Assembly (NCBI RefSeq): GCF_009192735.1
Contig: NZ_VTFU01000003.1
Location: 310,001 to 374,000 of the forward strand
Direction: 5' to 3'
Origin: Arthrobacter gandavensis
Lineage (GTDB): Bacteria; Actinomycetota; Actinomycetes; Actinomycetales; Micrococcaceae
Length of the DNA stretch: 64,000 nt
Below, piece after piece: positions 8,489 to 16,767 of the stretch. Numbering within the stretch: the first letter of the stretch is position 1; each line of letters begins with the position of its first letter. The notes below the pieces were generated by a model, which was given only the letters and a program-made list of their open reading frames with translations, did not search any database and was not told the DNA's origin. The translations under genes and the position numbers were made by a program.

Positions 8489-9040
8489 TTAGGTCCGGCG
8501 CAGGCCGGCTTGTCTGGTCCGATATGAACGGACATGCTCCCGATTGGCGCAGTTTCCGGTGTCGCAGTAACGCTTCGACCGGTTTCTGGTGAGGTCCAGG
8601 AGAACCGCGTCGCAGTCATCCGCCGCACAGGTTCTGAGCCGGTCAAGCTCTCCGCTGCGGAGTGCATCGGCGAAGGCCATGGCCGCCTCCGTCGCCATCC
8701 TGTCCTCCAGGGGAGCATCCGGTGAAGTGCAGTGAAGGTGCCATCCCCAACCATCGTGGCGGACCACCCGCGGCAAGGCGCGCGCGTTCCGCAGGAGTTG
8801 ATTCGCTCCGGATGCAAGAGCTTTTTCATCCGCCGTCCATAACTGCCGCAGGCGGGCACGCAGATGCCGGACGGCCCGCAGCTCGCCGGTGGTGCCCGCG
8901 CGCGACCCGCTGAAACCCTGCACGGTGAGGAAATGATCAAGATCCCCGGCGGTCAGCAGACCGTCAATTTTCGGCACGTCCGTGTTGATCAAGGCGGCCA
9001 CGGTCTGCAGCGCAACCTCCGTGTCATGTGTAAAAGCCAT
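8489..9040 (-). CDS. CGNR zinc-finger domain transcriptional regulator
   Basis: About 183 residues beginning MAFTHDTEVALQTVAALINT, the usual opening of CGNR (ABATE-type) proteins. The N-terminal stress-response-like domain is followed by a C-terminal zinc finger: CAADDCDAVLLDLTRNRSKRYCD...CANREH supplies four cysteines, with CANRE in place of the eponymous CGNR. ATG 9040 has GGGG upstream; ATG 9055 is possible but gives an atypical start. It is divergent from the EamA exporter at 9149 with about 108 bp between them. That fits local control of the exporter, which is inferred from arrangement. Confidence 0.85.
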   Translation of the reverse strand: MAFTHDTEVALQTVAALINTDVPKIDGLLTAGDLDHFLTVQGFSGSRAGTTGELRAVRHLRARLRQLWTADEKALASGANQLLRNARALPRVVRHDGWGWHLHCTSPDAPLEDRMATEAAMAFADALRSGELDRLRTCAADDCDAVLLDLTRNRSKRYCDTGNCANREHVRSYRTRQAGLRRT

Positions 9041-9148
9041 CTTGACCCCTGACATCTTTTTGCAAACTCTTTTCAGTGTAAGGGTCTTTGGCGCACAATG
9101 AACCTGACTGGTCCTCAGGGACAAGCTCAAAACGTCCACGAGGTGCCC

Positions 9149-10144
9149 ATGAACCGCTCTGTCAACAGCTCCCGTCACCAGGTCAGGAGCCCCTCCGGCC
9201 AATCCGGGGGAACATCCGCGCTGGCGGTGGCTCTGCTCTCGTCGGCCGTTTTTGGACTGTCAGGATCCTTTGCCAAGTCCCTGCTGGATACCGGCTGGAC
9301 CTCCACCTCCGCTGTCGCTGTGCGCATGGGAGGGGCGGCGCTGGTGCTGCTGGTCCCGGCCTTGATTGCCTTGCACGGCCGTTGGCACCAGGTGCGTGAG
9401 AACTGGAAAACCATCCTCGCCTTCGGCTTTATTGGTGTGGCCGGATGCCAGTTCTTTTACTTCAACGCTGTCGCCCGCCTGTCCGTGGGGGTGGCGCTGC
9501 TGCTGGAATTCCTGGCTCCGGTGCTGATGGTGCTGTGGATTTGGGCGTCCACACAGCGCCGGCCCGGGGGGAAAACCATCGGTGGAGCGCTTGCCGCGGT
9601 CACCGGACTGGTGCTCGTGCTGGACATTACCGGTGAGGTCCGGGTGGATCCGGTGGGGGTGCTGTGGGGGTTGGCCGCCGCCGTATGCCTGGCGATTTAC
9701 TTCTTCATCACCGCCCGGCAAAACGATTCCCTGCCCCCGCTGGTGCTGGCCACCGGCGGCATGCTGGTGGGAGCGGTAACCATGCTGCTGCTGGGTGCCA
9801 CCGGGGTGCTGCCCACCGGGTTCAACACCGATGACGTGGTGCTGGCCGGCGTGGTTACCTCCTGGTGGGTGCCGCTGGCCGGACTCGTCCTGTTGTCCAC
9901 CGTGCTCGCCTACGTCACCGGAATCGTGGCTGCCCGCCGGCTGGGTTCACGGGTGGCGTCCTTTGTTTCCCTGACCGAAGTGCTCTTTGCCGTCCTCTGG
10001 GCGTGGCTGCTCCTTTCGGAGCTGCCGCGTCCGATCCAACTCGTCGGCGGCGCACTGATCGTCCTGGGTGTGGTGCTGGTGCGTGCCGACAAGCGGGCAG
10101 GACTGCCCGGAGAACTTCCCGACGACCCGGCGCCAACCCCCTGA
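9149..10144 (+). CDS. EamA/DMT-family membrane transporter
   Basis: About 331 residues with ten hydrophobic segments in two EamA repeats (roughly 20-155 and 165-310). Recognisable parts are FGLSGSFAKSLL near the start, the FFYFNAVARLSVGVALLLEFLAPVLM segment and the second-repeat ASFVSLTEVLFAVLWAWLLLSELP. Family members export small metabolites such as amino acids; the substrate cannot be read from sequence. ATG 9149 is preceded by AGGTG; an upstream in-frame ATG at 9098 gives a non-conserved polar extension. Divergent from the CGNR regulator. Confidence 0.88.
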   Translation: MNRSVNSSRHQVRSPSGQSGGTSALAVALLSSAVFGLSGSFAKSLLDTGWTSTSAVAVRMGGAALVLLVPALIALHGRWHQVRENWKTILAFGFIGVAGCQFFYFNAVARLSVGVALLLEFLAPVLMVLWIWASTQRRPGGKTIGGALAAVTGLVLVLDITGEVRVDPVGVLWGLAAAVCLAIYFFITARQNDSLPPLVLATGGMLVGAVTMLLLGATGVLPTGFNTDDVVLAGVVTSWWVPLAGLVLLSTVLAYVTGIVAARRLGSRVASFVSLTEVLFAVLWAWLLLSELPRPIQLVGGALIVLGVVLVRADKRAGLPGELPDDPAPTP

Positions 10145-10173
10145 ACCCGGCCGGCGCCGCCCACCCCCGGAAC

Positions 10174-11742
10174 CTAGCCCTGCGGCTCGGTCTGTTCCAC
10201 CCGGTCCACGGGCGCCTCAGCCGCGGAACCGGCATCCACCCGGATCTCGCGCTTGAGGATCTTTCCGGTCGGACCCTTGGGCAGGGCATCGGTCAGGACC
10301 ACCCGGCGCGGATACTTGTATGCCGCCAGCCGATCCTTGGCGAAGTCGCGGATCTCCAGCAGCAGCGACTCGCGGCCGGCGTCGTCCCCGGGCAGGACGT
10401 CCTCCTTCAAGCCCACCACTGCAACGATTTCCTCGCCGTGAAGCTCATCCGGCACGCCGATGACCGCGGCCTCGGCCACCGCAGGGTGTTCGTACAGGAC
10501 TTCTTCGACTTCCCGCGGATACACGTTGTAGCCGCCGCGCAGAATCACGTCCTTTTTACGGTCCACGATGTACAGGTTGCCCGCCTCATCGGCGCGGGCC
10601 AGGTCGCCGCTCCTGAACCAGCCGTCCGGAATGGCGGCCTGCGTCGCTTCGGGATTGTTCCAGTACCCCTTCATGACGCCCGTTCCGCGCACCGCCAGCT
10701 CACCGACGTCGCCCACCGGAACCTCGGAGCCGTCCGGATCCACGATCCGCACTTCCATGCCCTCCACCGTCTTTCCAATGGAGCCTGCCATGCGGTCCGG
10801 CCCCGGAAGGTTGAAGGAGACCACGGGCGATGTTTCCGACAGCCCGTAGCCTTCCAGCAGCTGGGTGCCGAACACCCGCTCGAACTCGTGCAGGACCTCC
10901 AGGGGCATTGCGGATCCGCCGGTGATGGCGCCGCGCAGGGTGGAGACATCGGTGGAGGCCAGGTCCGGATGCCGCAGCATGCCCACATACATGGTCGGCA
11001 CGCCCTCGAAGATGGTCACGCCGTCGCGCTCGATAATCTCCAGTGCCTTCCCGGCATCAAAGCGCGGCAGGAGACTGATGGATGCTCCGACCATGACGGC
11101 AGAGTTCAGGGCCGAAGTCTGGCCGAAGACGTGGAAGAACGGCAGTCCGCCGAAGATCACGTCGGATTCCAGGGTGTGCAGCAGAATCCGCGAAATATCG
11201 GCGTTGCTGCGCAGATTGTTGTGCGTCAGGGCCGCTCCCTTGGGCCTGCCGGTGGTTCCGGAGGTGTAGAGGATGACGGCGATGTCCTCGCCGTCGACTT
11301 CCGCCAGCTCAGGTGCCGGATCCGTTTCGGCCAGCAGCTGCATGAACGCCCCGGAGTCCACGGGAATGACTGGGACGCCGCCGGCCTCTTCGGCGCCGCC
11401 GAGAGCTTCGGCCAGGATGCCCTCCCACGCGAAAACCAGCCGGGCCCCGGAATCGGAGAGGTGATAGGCCACCTCGCGGGCCTTCAGCAGCGGGTTCATG
11501 GGCACCACCACCGCGCCGTAGCGAAGTACGCCGTAATAGACGAAGGCCATCTGCGGGATGTTGGGCATGATCAGCGCCACGCGTTCTCCGGGGACGATGC
11601 CGCGGTCCCGCAGCACGCCGGCCACCTTGGCGCTCATGGCGTCCAGCGCTGCATAGGTAATCGTGGTGTCGTCCAGTTTCAGGACCGTGCGGTCCGGAAC
11701 CCGGGCGGCAGTCTCGGTCAGAATGCCGGCGAGGTTTTGCAT
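10174..11742 (-). CDS. Long-chain fatty acid / acyl-CoA ligase (AMP-dependent synthetase)
   Basis: 522 residues, complete ANL enzyme. YTSGTTGRPKGAALTH (about 163-178) is the P-loop-like AMP-binding motif, LLEGYGLSETSP is the adenine/acyl pocket motif, and GWFRSGDLARADEAGNLYIVDRKKD carries the conserved Asp and hinge. PTGKILKREIR holds the catalytic lysine near the C-terminus. It activates a carboxylic acid to the acyl-CoA through an acyl-adenylate in the cytoplasm. AAAGGAGAT precedes ATG 11742. It is monocistronic by position, and a perfect palindrome 75 bp upstream suggests a TetR-type repressor that is not encoded next to it. Confidence 0.9.
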   Translation of the reverse strand: MQNLAGILTETAARVPDRTVLKLDDTTITYAALDAMSAKVAGVLRDRGIVPGERVALIMPNIPQMAFVYYGVLRYGAVVVPMNPLLKAREVAYHLSDSGARLVFAWEGILAEALGGAEEAGGVPVIPVDSGAFMQLLAETDPAPELAEVDGEDIAVILYTSGTTGRPKGAALTHNNLRSNADISRILLHTLESDVIFGGLPFFHVFGQTSALNSAVMVGASISLLPRFDAGKALEIIERDGVTIFEGVPTMYVGMLRHPDLASTDVSTLRGAITGGSAMPLEVLHEFERVFGTQLLEGYGLSETSPVVSFNLPGPDRMAGSIGKTVEGMEVRIVDPDGSEVPVGDVGELAVRGTGVMKGYWNNPEATQAAIPDGWFRSGDLARADEAGNLYIVDRKKDVILRGGYNVYPREVEEVLYEHPAVAEAAVIGVPDELHGEEIVAVVGLKEDVLPGDDAGRESLLLEIRDFAKDRLAAYKYPRRVVLTDALPKGPTGKILKREIRVDAGSAAEAPVDRVEQTEPQG

Positions 11743-11816
11743 GAAGATCTCCTTTGATCAGGCATGGACGTGCATTTAGCGGCGGGCACCGGCCGTGGCC
11801 GGGAGTGACTGGAATC

Positions 11817-11834
11817 ACATACCGAGCGGTATGT
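11817..11834. promoter_or_regulatory. Perfect palindromic operator upstream of the acyl-CoA ligase
   Basis: ACATACCG-AG-CGGTATGT is an 18-bp sequence with 8-bp perfect arms, located 75-92 bp upstream of the ligase start. TACCG...CGGTA arms of this size are typical of TetR-family operators controlling fatty-acid genes. No TetR gene is adjacent, so the regulator would act in trans. The rest of the 11743-12123 spacer shows no gene. Confidence 0.65.
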
Positions 11835-12123
11835 ATGCAGTCTAACCCCGGCTGGGCGCGTTGGGAGGGGTGGTCGCAGGAATTTCCCGCCCACCGCGTG
11901 CCACCACTGATTCCCCTCCGCCTCGTGGCATCCCTCCGCTGCGCACCGGAGGGATAACGCCAAACCGGAGGGAGACCGTCGGTCTCCACCAGGGGACCGC
12001 CCGCTACCCGCTCTCGCTGCGGAAGCTGCCCGCCCGCTCCCGGTAATCTGGAAGTGGATCCGAGTGCCGCCGGGGGATCCGGCGGATTGGATCCGCCCTT
12101 CGAAGAAGCCAAAGGAAACCTCC

Positions 12124-13626
12124 ATGCCCTCCTCCGCGGCACCTGTCCTTACGCCTGCCGCCCGGCAGTCAGTGCTGGGCACCCTGAAGTCTCCGCGTCT
12201 GCTCAAGACGGAGGCCCTGGCCGGTTTGGTTGTAGCCCTCGCGCTGATTCCGGAAGCCATCGCGTTTTCCGTTATTGCCGGAGTGGATCCCCGGGTGGGC
12301 CTGTTCGCGTCCTTCACGATGGCCGTCACCATCGCTTTTGTGGGCGGCCGCCCCGCCATGATCTCCGCGGCCACGGGCGCCGTCGCACTGGTAATCGCCC
12401 CGGTGGTTGCTGAACACGGCACCCAATACCTGGTCCCCACCGTGATCCTGGCCGGTGTTTTCCAGATCCTGCTGGCCCTGGCCGGGGTTGCCAAGCTCAT
12501 GCGCTTCATTCCCCGGTCGGTAATGGTCGGTTTCGTCAATGCGCTGGCCATCCTGGTGTTCTCCTCCCAGGTTCCCGAGCTGCTGGGGGTGCCATGGCTG
12601 GTGTACCCGATCACCGTCGTCGGGCTGGTGATTGTCTTCGGCCTGCCCAGGTTGACGACGGCGGTGCCCGCACCGCTGGTGGCGATCGTCGTGCTGACCG
12701 CAGCGGCCGTCCTGATGGGCTGGAACGTCCCCACGGTGGGCGACAAGGGGCAGCTGCCCGAATCCCTGCCGGCCCTGTTGTTCCCGGATATTCCGCTGAC
12801 CATGGAGACCCTCCGGATCATCGCCCCGTATGCGGTGGCGATGGCGTTCGTGGGCCTGCTGGAATCGCTGCTGACCGCCAAACTCGTGGATGACATTACT
12901 GACACGCGGTCCTCCAAGGTCCGCGAGTCCTGGGGGCAGGGTGTGGCGAACATCGTCACCGGGTTCTTCGGTGGCATGGGCGGCTGCGCCGTGGTCGGGC
13001 AGACCATGATGAATGTGAAGGCCTCCGGCGCCCGCACCCGGATCTCCACGTTCCTCGCCGGCGTGTTCCTGCTGCTGCTGGTGGTGGTGCTTGGCGACGT
13101 GGTGGCGCTGATTCCGATGGCTGCCCTGGTGGCCGTGATGATTTACGTGTCCATCGCAACCTTCGACTGGCACAGCATCCGCCCGTCCACCCTGAAGCGC
13201 ATGCCCAAGTCCGAAACCTCGGTCATGGTCATCACCGTTGCCGTGGTGGTGGTGACCCACAACCTGGCCATCGGCGTCGGCGTGGGCGTACTGGCGGCGA
13301 TGGTGCTCTTCGCCCGCCGGGTGGCGCATTTTGTCACCGTCCGGCGCGCGCTGGACGACGACGGCGCCGGCGTCACCTACACGGTGACCGGCGAATTGTT
13401 CTTCGCCTCCTCCAATGACCTCTACACGCAGTTCGAATACGCACTGGATCCGGAGCGCGTACTGATTGACATGAGCGGCTCCCACGTCTGGGACGCCTCC
13501 ACGGTGGCGGCGCTGGATTCGATCACCGAGAAATACCGCACGCACGGCAAAACGGTTCGGATCACCGGCCTCAACGAATCCTCCGAAACCATCCGCTCCC
13601 GGCTCAGCGGGCAGCTCGGCGACTGA
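12124..13626 (+). CDS. SulP family inorganic anion transporter
   Basis: 500 residues from ATG 12124, preceded by AAAGGAAA. The membrane domain (about 30-395) contains the SulP signature region GLVVALALIPEAIAFSVIAGVDPRVGLFA with 10-12 hydrophobic segments. The C-terminal cytoplasmic part (about 420-500) is a STAS domain (YTVTGELFFASSNDL...VLIDMSGSHVWDASTVAALDSI). Family members carry sulfate, bicarbonate or other anions, often with Na+ or H+; substrate undetermined. No carbonic anhydrase or sulfate-assimilation gene is nearby. The 20-codon in-frame extension to 12064 is not supported. Confidence 0.9.
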   Translation: MPSSAAPVLTPAARQSVLGTLKSPRLLKTEALAGLVVALALIPEAIAFSVIAGVDPRVGLFASFTMAVTIAFVGGRPAMISAATGAVALVIAPVVAEHGTQYLVPTVILAGVFQILLALAGVAKLMRFIPRSVMVGFVNALAILVFSSQVPELLGVPWLVYPITVVGLVIVFGLPRLTTAVPAPLVAIVVLTAAAVLMGWNVPTVGDKGQLPESLPALLFPDIPLTMETLRIIAPYAVAMAFVGLLESLLTAKLVDDITDTRSSKVRESWGQGVANIVTGFFGGMGGCAVVGQTMMNVKASGARTRISTFLAGVFLLLLVVVLGDVVALIPMAALVAVMIYVSIATFDWHSIRPSTLKRMPKSETSVMVITVAVVVVTHNLAIGVGVGVLAAMVLFARRVAHFVTVRRALDDDGAGVTYTVTGELFFASSNDLYTQFEYALDPERVLIDMSGSHVWDASTVAALDSITEKYRTHGKTVRITGLNESSETIRSRLSGQLGD

Positions 13627-13645
13627 ACCCTTAGGCTCTTTGACC

Positions 13646-14191
13646 ATGACCTCCGTCCACGCTGTGATTCCATCGCCGATCGGCCTCCTGACGCTCGTGG
13701 CCGACGGCGGTGCGCTGACCGCCGTGTACATGGAAAACCACAAACGCGGTCCGGCCGTCGAGAGTCTTGGTGCGGCTGTTGTGCCGGCCGGCGCACCTGG
13801 CGCGGTTACGGCGGGTGGACACGACGACGCCGGCGTCCTCCTCCGGGCGCAGGTCCAGCTGGGCGAGTACTTTGCCGGGGAACGCCGGGATTTTGAACTG
13901 CCGCTGGCACCGGTGGGCAATCCGTTCCGGCAGCGGGTCTGGTCACTGCTGCGCGAAATCCCGTACGGCCAGACGCGCTCCTACGGGGAGCTGGCCCGGC
14001 AACTGGGGGACCGGAACCTCGCGCAGGCCGTGGGCGCGGCCAACGCCCGCAATCCCCTCTCGATTATCGTTCCCTGCCATCGCGTGGTGGGAGCCGCCGG
14101 CCAACTCACGGGATACGCCGGCGGGTTGGACCGCAAGCACTTCCTGCTGGGATTGGAGGATGCGCGCCGGGTGCAGAGCACGCTCTTCTGA
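13646..14191 (+). CDS. ogt: Methylated-DNA-[protein]-cysteine S-methyltransferase (MGMT/Ogt)
   Basis: About 181 residues. The N-terminal ribonuclease-like domain is followed by the MGMT DNA-binding domain: NPFRQRVWSLLREIPYGQTRSYGELARQLGD contains the helix-turn-helix and arginine finger, and IVPCHRVVG holds the methyl-acceptor cysteine. It repairs O6-alkylguanine and O4-alkylthymine by irreversible transfer to that Cys. It starts 20 bp after the SulP gene with no clear Shine-Dalgarno sequence. It lies just upstream of a second MGMT in the ECF-sigma operon, so this locus encodes two complete alkyltransferases within about 2 kb. Confidence 0.9.
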   Translation: MTSVHAVIPSPIGLLTLVADGGALTAVYMENHKRGPAVESLGAAVVPAGAPGAVTAGGHDDAGVLLRAQVQLGEYFAGERRDFELPLAPVGNPFRQRVWSLLREIPYGQTRSYGELARQLGDRNLAQAVGAANARNPLSIIVPCHRVVGAAGQLTGYAGGLDRKHFLLGLEDARRVQSTLF

Positions 14192-14348
14192 TCCGCTGAC
14201 AACAACGGTCAGCCGGGTGGACGTCCCGGATGACCGCAGACCGCCAACGGGGAGCACCAGACCCACGGGGGCACGGGCGGAAACAGGTGAGAGCATGGGA
14301 GCGTAAACCGGCAGCTCACAAATCAGTTGCCTGAAACGTCTACCGGGT

Positions 14349-14855
14349 GTGGAAGTGAAACCGTTCGAAGCCATTGTGAGGGAGCACGGGCCGGCTGTGC
14401 TGCGGATCTGCCGTGCCGTGCTGGGACCGCAGGATGCCGAGGATGCCTGGTCCGAGACCTTCCTGGCTGCGCTGCGCGCCTACCCCGGCCTTGATCCCGG
14501 CGCCAATATCCAGGCTTGGCTGGTCACGATTGCCAAGCACAAGGCGATTGACCTCCACCGCGCTGCGTCGCGCCGGCCCGTCCCGGTTGCTGAACTGCCC
14601 GCGCCGGAAGGTAACGCCGGCGCCCGGGCCCGGCGCGATTCTGCGGCGGCGGACCGCACCGATGAGGATCCGCTGTGGGCGGCGCTGAAAACCCTGCCGC
14701 GGCGCCAGCGCGAAGCCCTGGCCTACCACCACCTTGGCGGACTGCCTTACGCCGAAGTGGCGGTGCTGCTTGGCGGCAGCGAGGCGGCCTGCCGCCGGTC
14801 GGCGGCAGACGGCATGAAAAAACTGCGAGCCCTGAACCTGGAGGATTCCCGATGA
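14349..14855 (+). CDS. ECF-type RNA polymerase sigma factor
   Basis: 168 residues from GTG 14349 (GTG 14355 is possible). Region 2 covers about 10-75 (DAEDAWSETFLAALRAYP, then IQAWLVTIAKHKAIDLHRAASRRP). Region 4 covers about 110-160 (LWAALKTLPRRQREALAYHH, YAEVAVLLGGSEAACRRSAADGMKKLR). No anti-sigma gene follows. Instead its stop overlaps the start of an MGMT gene (ATGA), which in turn overlaps AlkB. It therefore looks like the regulator of an alkylation-repair operon, in place of an Ada-type activator. The family call is strong; the damage-response role is inferred from context. Confidence 0.88.
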   Translation: MEVKPFEAIVREHGPAVLRICRAVLGPQDAEDAWSETFLAALRAYPGLDPGANIQAWLVTIAKHKAIDLHRAASRRPVPVAELPAPEGNAGARARRDSAAADRTDEDPLWAALKTLPRRQREALAYHHLGGLPYAEVAVLLGGSEAACRRSAADGMKKLRALNLEDSR

Positions 14856-15505
14856 CCCTGCCTCTGGAACAAATCCCTGAACACGCCCTGGAGCAAATCC
14901 CGCCACCGGACCTGCTGCTGCCGTCCGCCGGCGGAGACGGAAACGACGTCGTCCTGTCCCGGCTGCAGCGCCGGCTGGCGGCCGCGGCGGCGGACACCGG
15001 AATCTTGGACGTTGCGTACACGGTGATCAACACGCCCGTGGGGGAGCTGCTCCTGGCCGCCACCCCGGCAGGCCTGGTGCGGGTGGCCTTTGCCTGCGAG
15101 GACCACGACGCGGTGCTGGGCAACCTGGCTGCACGCATCAGTCCGCGCATCTTGAAGGCCCCCGGCCGGCTTCAGGCCGCCGCCGATCAGGTGGGGGAGT
15201 ATTTTGCCGGGACCCGCCGTGCCTTCGACCTGCCCCTGGACCTGCGGCTGACCGCCGGCTTCCGGCGGGTCATCGTGGAGCGCCTCCCGGACATCCGTTA
15301 CGGATCCACCGCCAGCTATTCGGCGCTGGCGGCCCTGGCCGGAAATCCGGGTGCTGTCCGTGCCGTTGGAACAGCCTGCGCACTGAACCCGCTGCCCGTG
15401 GTCGTGCCGTGCCACCGGGTGGTTCGCTCCGACGGGACCACCGGAAACTACCGCGGGGGACCCGTCGCCAAGCGCCTGCTCCTGGATCTGGAGGCGGCCG
15501 CATGA
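14852..15505 (+). CDS. Methylated-DNA-[protein]-cysteine S-methyltransferase (second MGMT)
   Basis: 217 residues. A roughly 40-residue N-terminal extension precedes the MGMT fold: TVINTPVGELLLAATPAGLVRVAF, then AGFRRVIVERLPDIRYGSTASYSALAALAG and the active site VVPCHRVVR. Normal GxYRGG and RLLLDLE segments follow. The acceptor cysteine and arginine finger are present, so it should be active. Start and stop overlap the ECF sigma gene and alkB by ATGA on both sides, so all three are co-translated. It differs considerably from the MGMT at 13646, which argues against a recent duplication. Confidence 0.9.
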   Translation: MTLPLEQIPEHALEQIPPPDLLLPSAGGDGNDVVLSRLQRRLAAAAADTGILDVAYTVINTPVGELLLAATPAGLVRVAFACEDHDAVLGNLAARISPRILKAPGRLQAAADQVGEYFAGTRRAFDLPLDLRLTAGFRRVIVERLPDIRYGSTASYSALAALAGNPGAVRAVGTACALNPLPVVVPCHRVVRSDGTTGNYRGGPVAKRLLLDLEAAA

Positions 15506-16188
15506 CCGGCGCCCTCTTCCCGCCCAGCCGGACCGAGCCCGGTCCCGGAGCGGTTCATGTTCCGGGGTGGCTCGATCCCGCGGCGCAGCGTGAAATTGTC
15601 GCCGCCTGCCGGCAATGGGCAATTGGCCCCGTGCCGATGCGGGCTGCGGTGATGCCCGGCGGGCATCCGATGTCGGTGCAGACAGTGTGCCTGGGCTGGC
15701 ATTGGCAGCCTTACAAATACACGCGCACCGCCGACGACGCCGGGGGAGGGCGGGTTGCCGAGGTTCCGGAGTGGCTGGTGCAGTTGGGGCGGCGGGCCCT
15801 GGCCGAGGCCTACACCCGGCCCGGCGAGCCGGGCTACGCACCCGGGATCTGGAAGCCGGAGGACTACACGCCCGACACCGCGCTGATCAACTACTACGCG
15901 CACGGCGCCCACATGGGCATGCACCAGGACAAGGATGAGAAGTCCAGCGCACCCGTCGTATCGCTAAGCATTGGTGACACGTGCATATTCCGGTTTGGGA
16001 ATACTGCGACCCGAACCCGCCCATACACCGATATTGAGCTGACTTCCGGGGATCTGTTCGTCTTCGGGGGACCGTCCCGGTTCGCCTACCACGGGGTCCC
16101 CAAGACATTGCCTGGCACCGCTGACCCGGACACTGGGCTGGCCGAAGGACGGATTAACATCACGCTGCGGATGACCGGACTTGGCTAG
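15502..16188 (+). CDS. alkB: AlkB-like 2-oxoglutarate/Fe(II) dioxygenase
   Basis: 228 residues. The double-stranded beta-helix carries the iron ligands in MGMHQDKDE (HxD) and FAYHGV (distal His). The 2-oxoglutarate-binding arginines are in RINITLRMT. ALINYYAHGAHMG and FVFGGPSRFAYHG match the AlkB family closely. It oxidatively removes 1-methyladenine and 3-methylcytosine lesions, complementing the MGMT reaction. It is third in the coupled ECF sigma/MGMT/AlkB operon and ends 5 bp from the convergent DUF1304 gene. Confidence 0.92.
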   Translation: MTGALFPPSRTEPGPGAVHVPGWLDPAAQREIVAACRQWAIGPVPMRAAVMPGGHPMSVQTVCLGWHWQPYKYTRTADDAGGGRVAEVPEWLVQLGRRALAEAYTRPGEPGYAPGIWKPEDYTPDTALINYYAHGAHMGMHQDKDEKSSAPVVSLSIGDTCIFRFGNTATRTRPYTDIELTSGDLFVFGGPSRFAYHGVPKTLPGTADPDTGLAEGRINITLRMTGLG

Positions 16189-16192
16189 CGCT

Positions 16193-16576
16193 TCAGGCAC
16201 CAAGCAGGGTGAACGCAAGGCACACGGCGGGCGGGCCGCCCTGGATCAGCGCGGGACGGATCATGCTGCGGTTGCTGGCCGCCAGGACCAGGGCCGCGAG
16301 CACCATGGAAGCCGACGCAAAACTCATCAGGGTCAGCCCGGCCACTCTGCTGCCGGCGGTCAGCAGGACGACGCCCAGCAGGACTCCTACGGCCAGGAAC
16401 AGGTTGTAGAAACCCTGGTTGTAGGCCAGCGCCTGTGTTGATGCCGCCTCCTGGGGCGTCGAAACACGGAAGACGGCCATTGTTGCCGGCTCCGTCCAGC
16501 GCAGGGATTCCAGGACAAAAATGTAGAGGTGGACGGCTGCGGCAATGACGGCGAAAACGGCTGCGGTGATGAGCAC
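16193..16576 (-). CDS. DUF1304 small membrane protein
   Basis: 127 residues with four hydrophobic helices. The start ITAAVFAVIAAAVHLYIFVLESLRW and the AYNQGFYNLFLAVGVLLGVV segment match DUF1304 proteins, whose function is unknown. GTG 16576 is chosen because AAGGAGTAAAT precedes it; an ATG two bases upstream is in another frame. It is convergent with alkB and divergent from the PstS-like gene. Confidence 0.8.
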   Translation of the reverse strand: MLITAAVFAVIAAAVHLYIFVLESLRWTEPATMAVFRVSTPQEAASTQALAYNQGFYNLFLAVGVLLGVVLLTAGSRVAGLTLMSFASASMVLAALVLAASNRSMIRPALIQGGPPAVCLAFTLLGA

Positions 16577-16767
16577 ATTTACTCCTTAGGCGCCGGGTAC
16601 CTCCAATCCTTTCACCTGCCCCGCCTGCGGCCAAGGCTGGGCGGGCCTTTGAGTTGGCGGAGGAGCGGGATCGGCGGCTAGCCTTGAAGGGGCGCCCGGT
16701 CTTTCCTCCGGCGCCTCGCGGGCAGCATGCCGTGCCCGCAGCCACAGTCCCCGGAAGGACCGTCTCC

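Noticed and set aside
9865-11757. 630-codon plus-strand open frame
   Set aside because: Runs antisense through the acyl-CoA ligase, whose motifs are complete; no ribosome-binding site at its start.
12169-13920. 583-codon minus-strand open frame opposite the SulP transporter
   Set aside because: His/Gly/Gln-rich shadow typical of antisense to membrane-protein genes.
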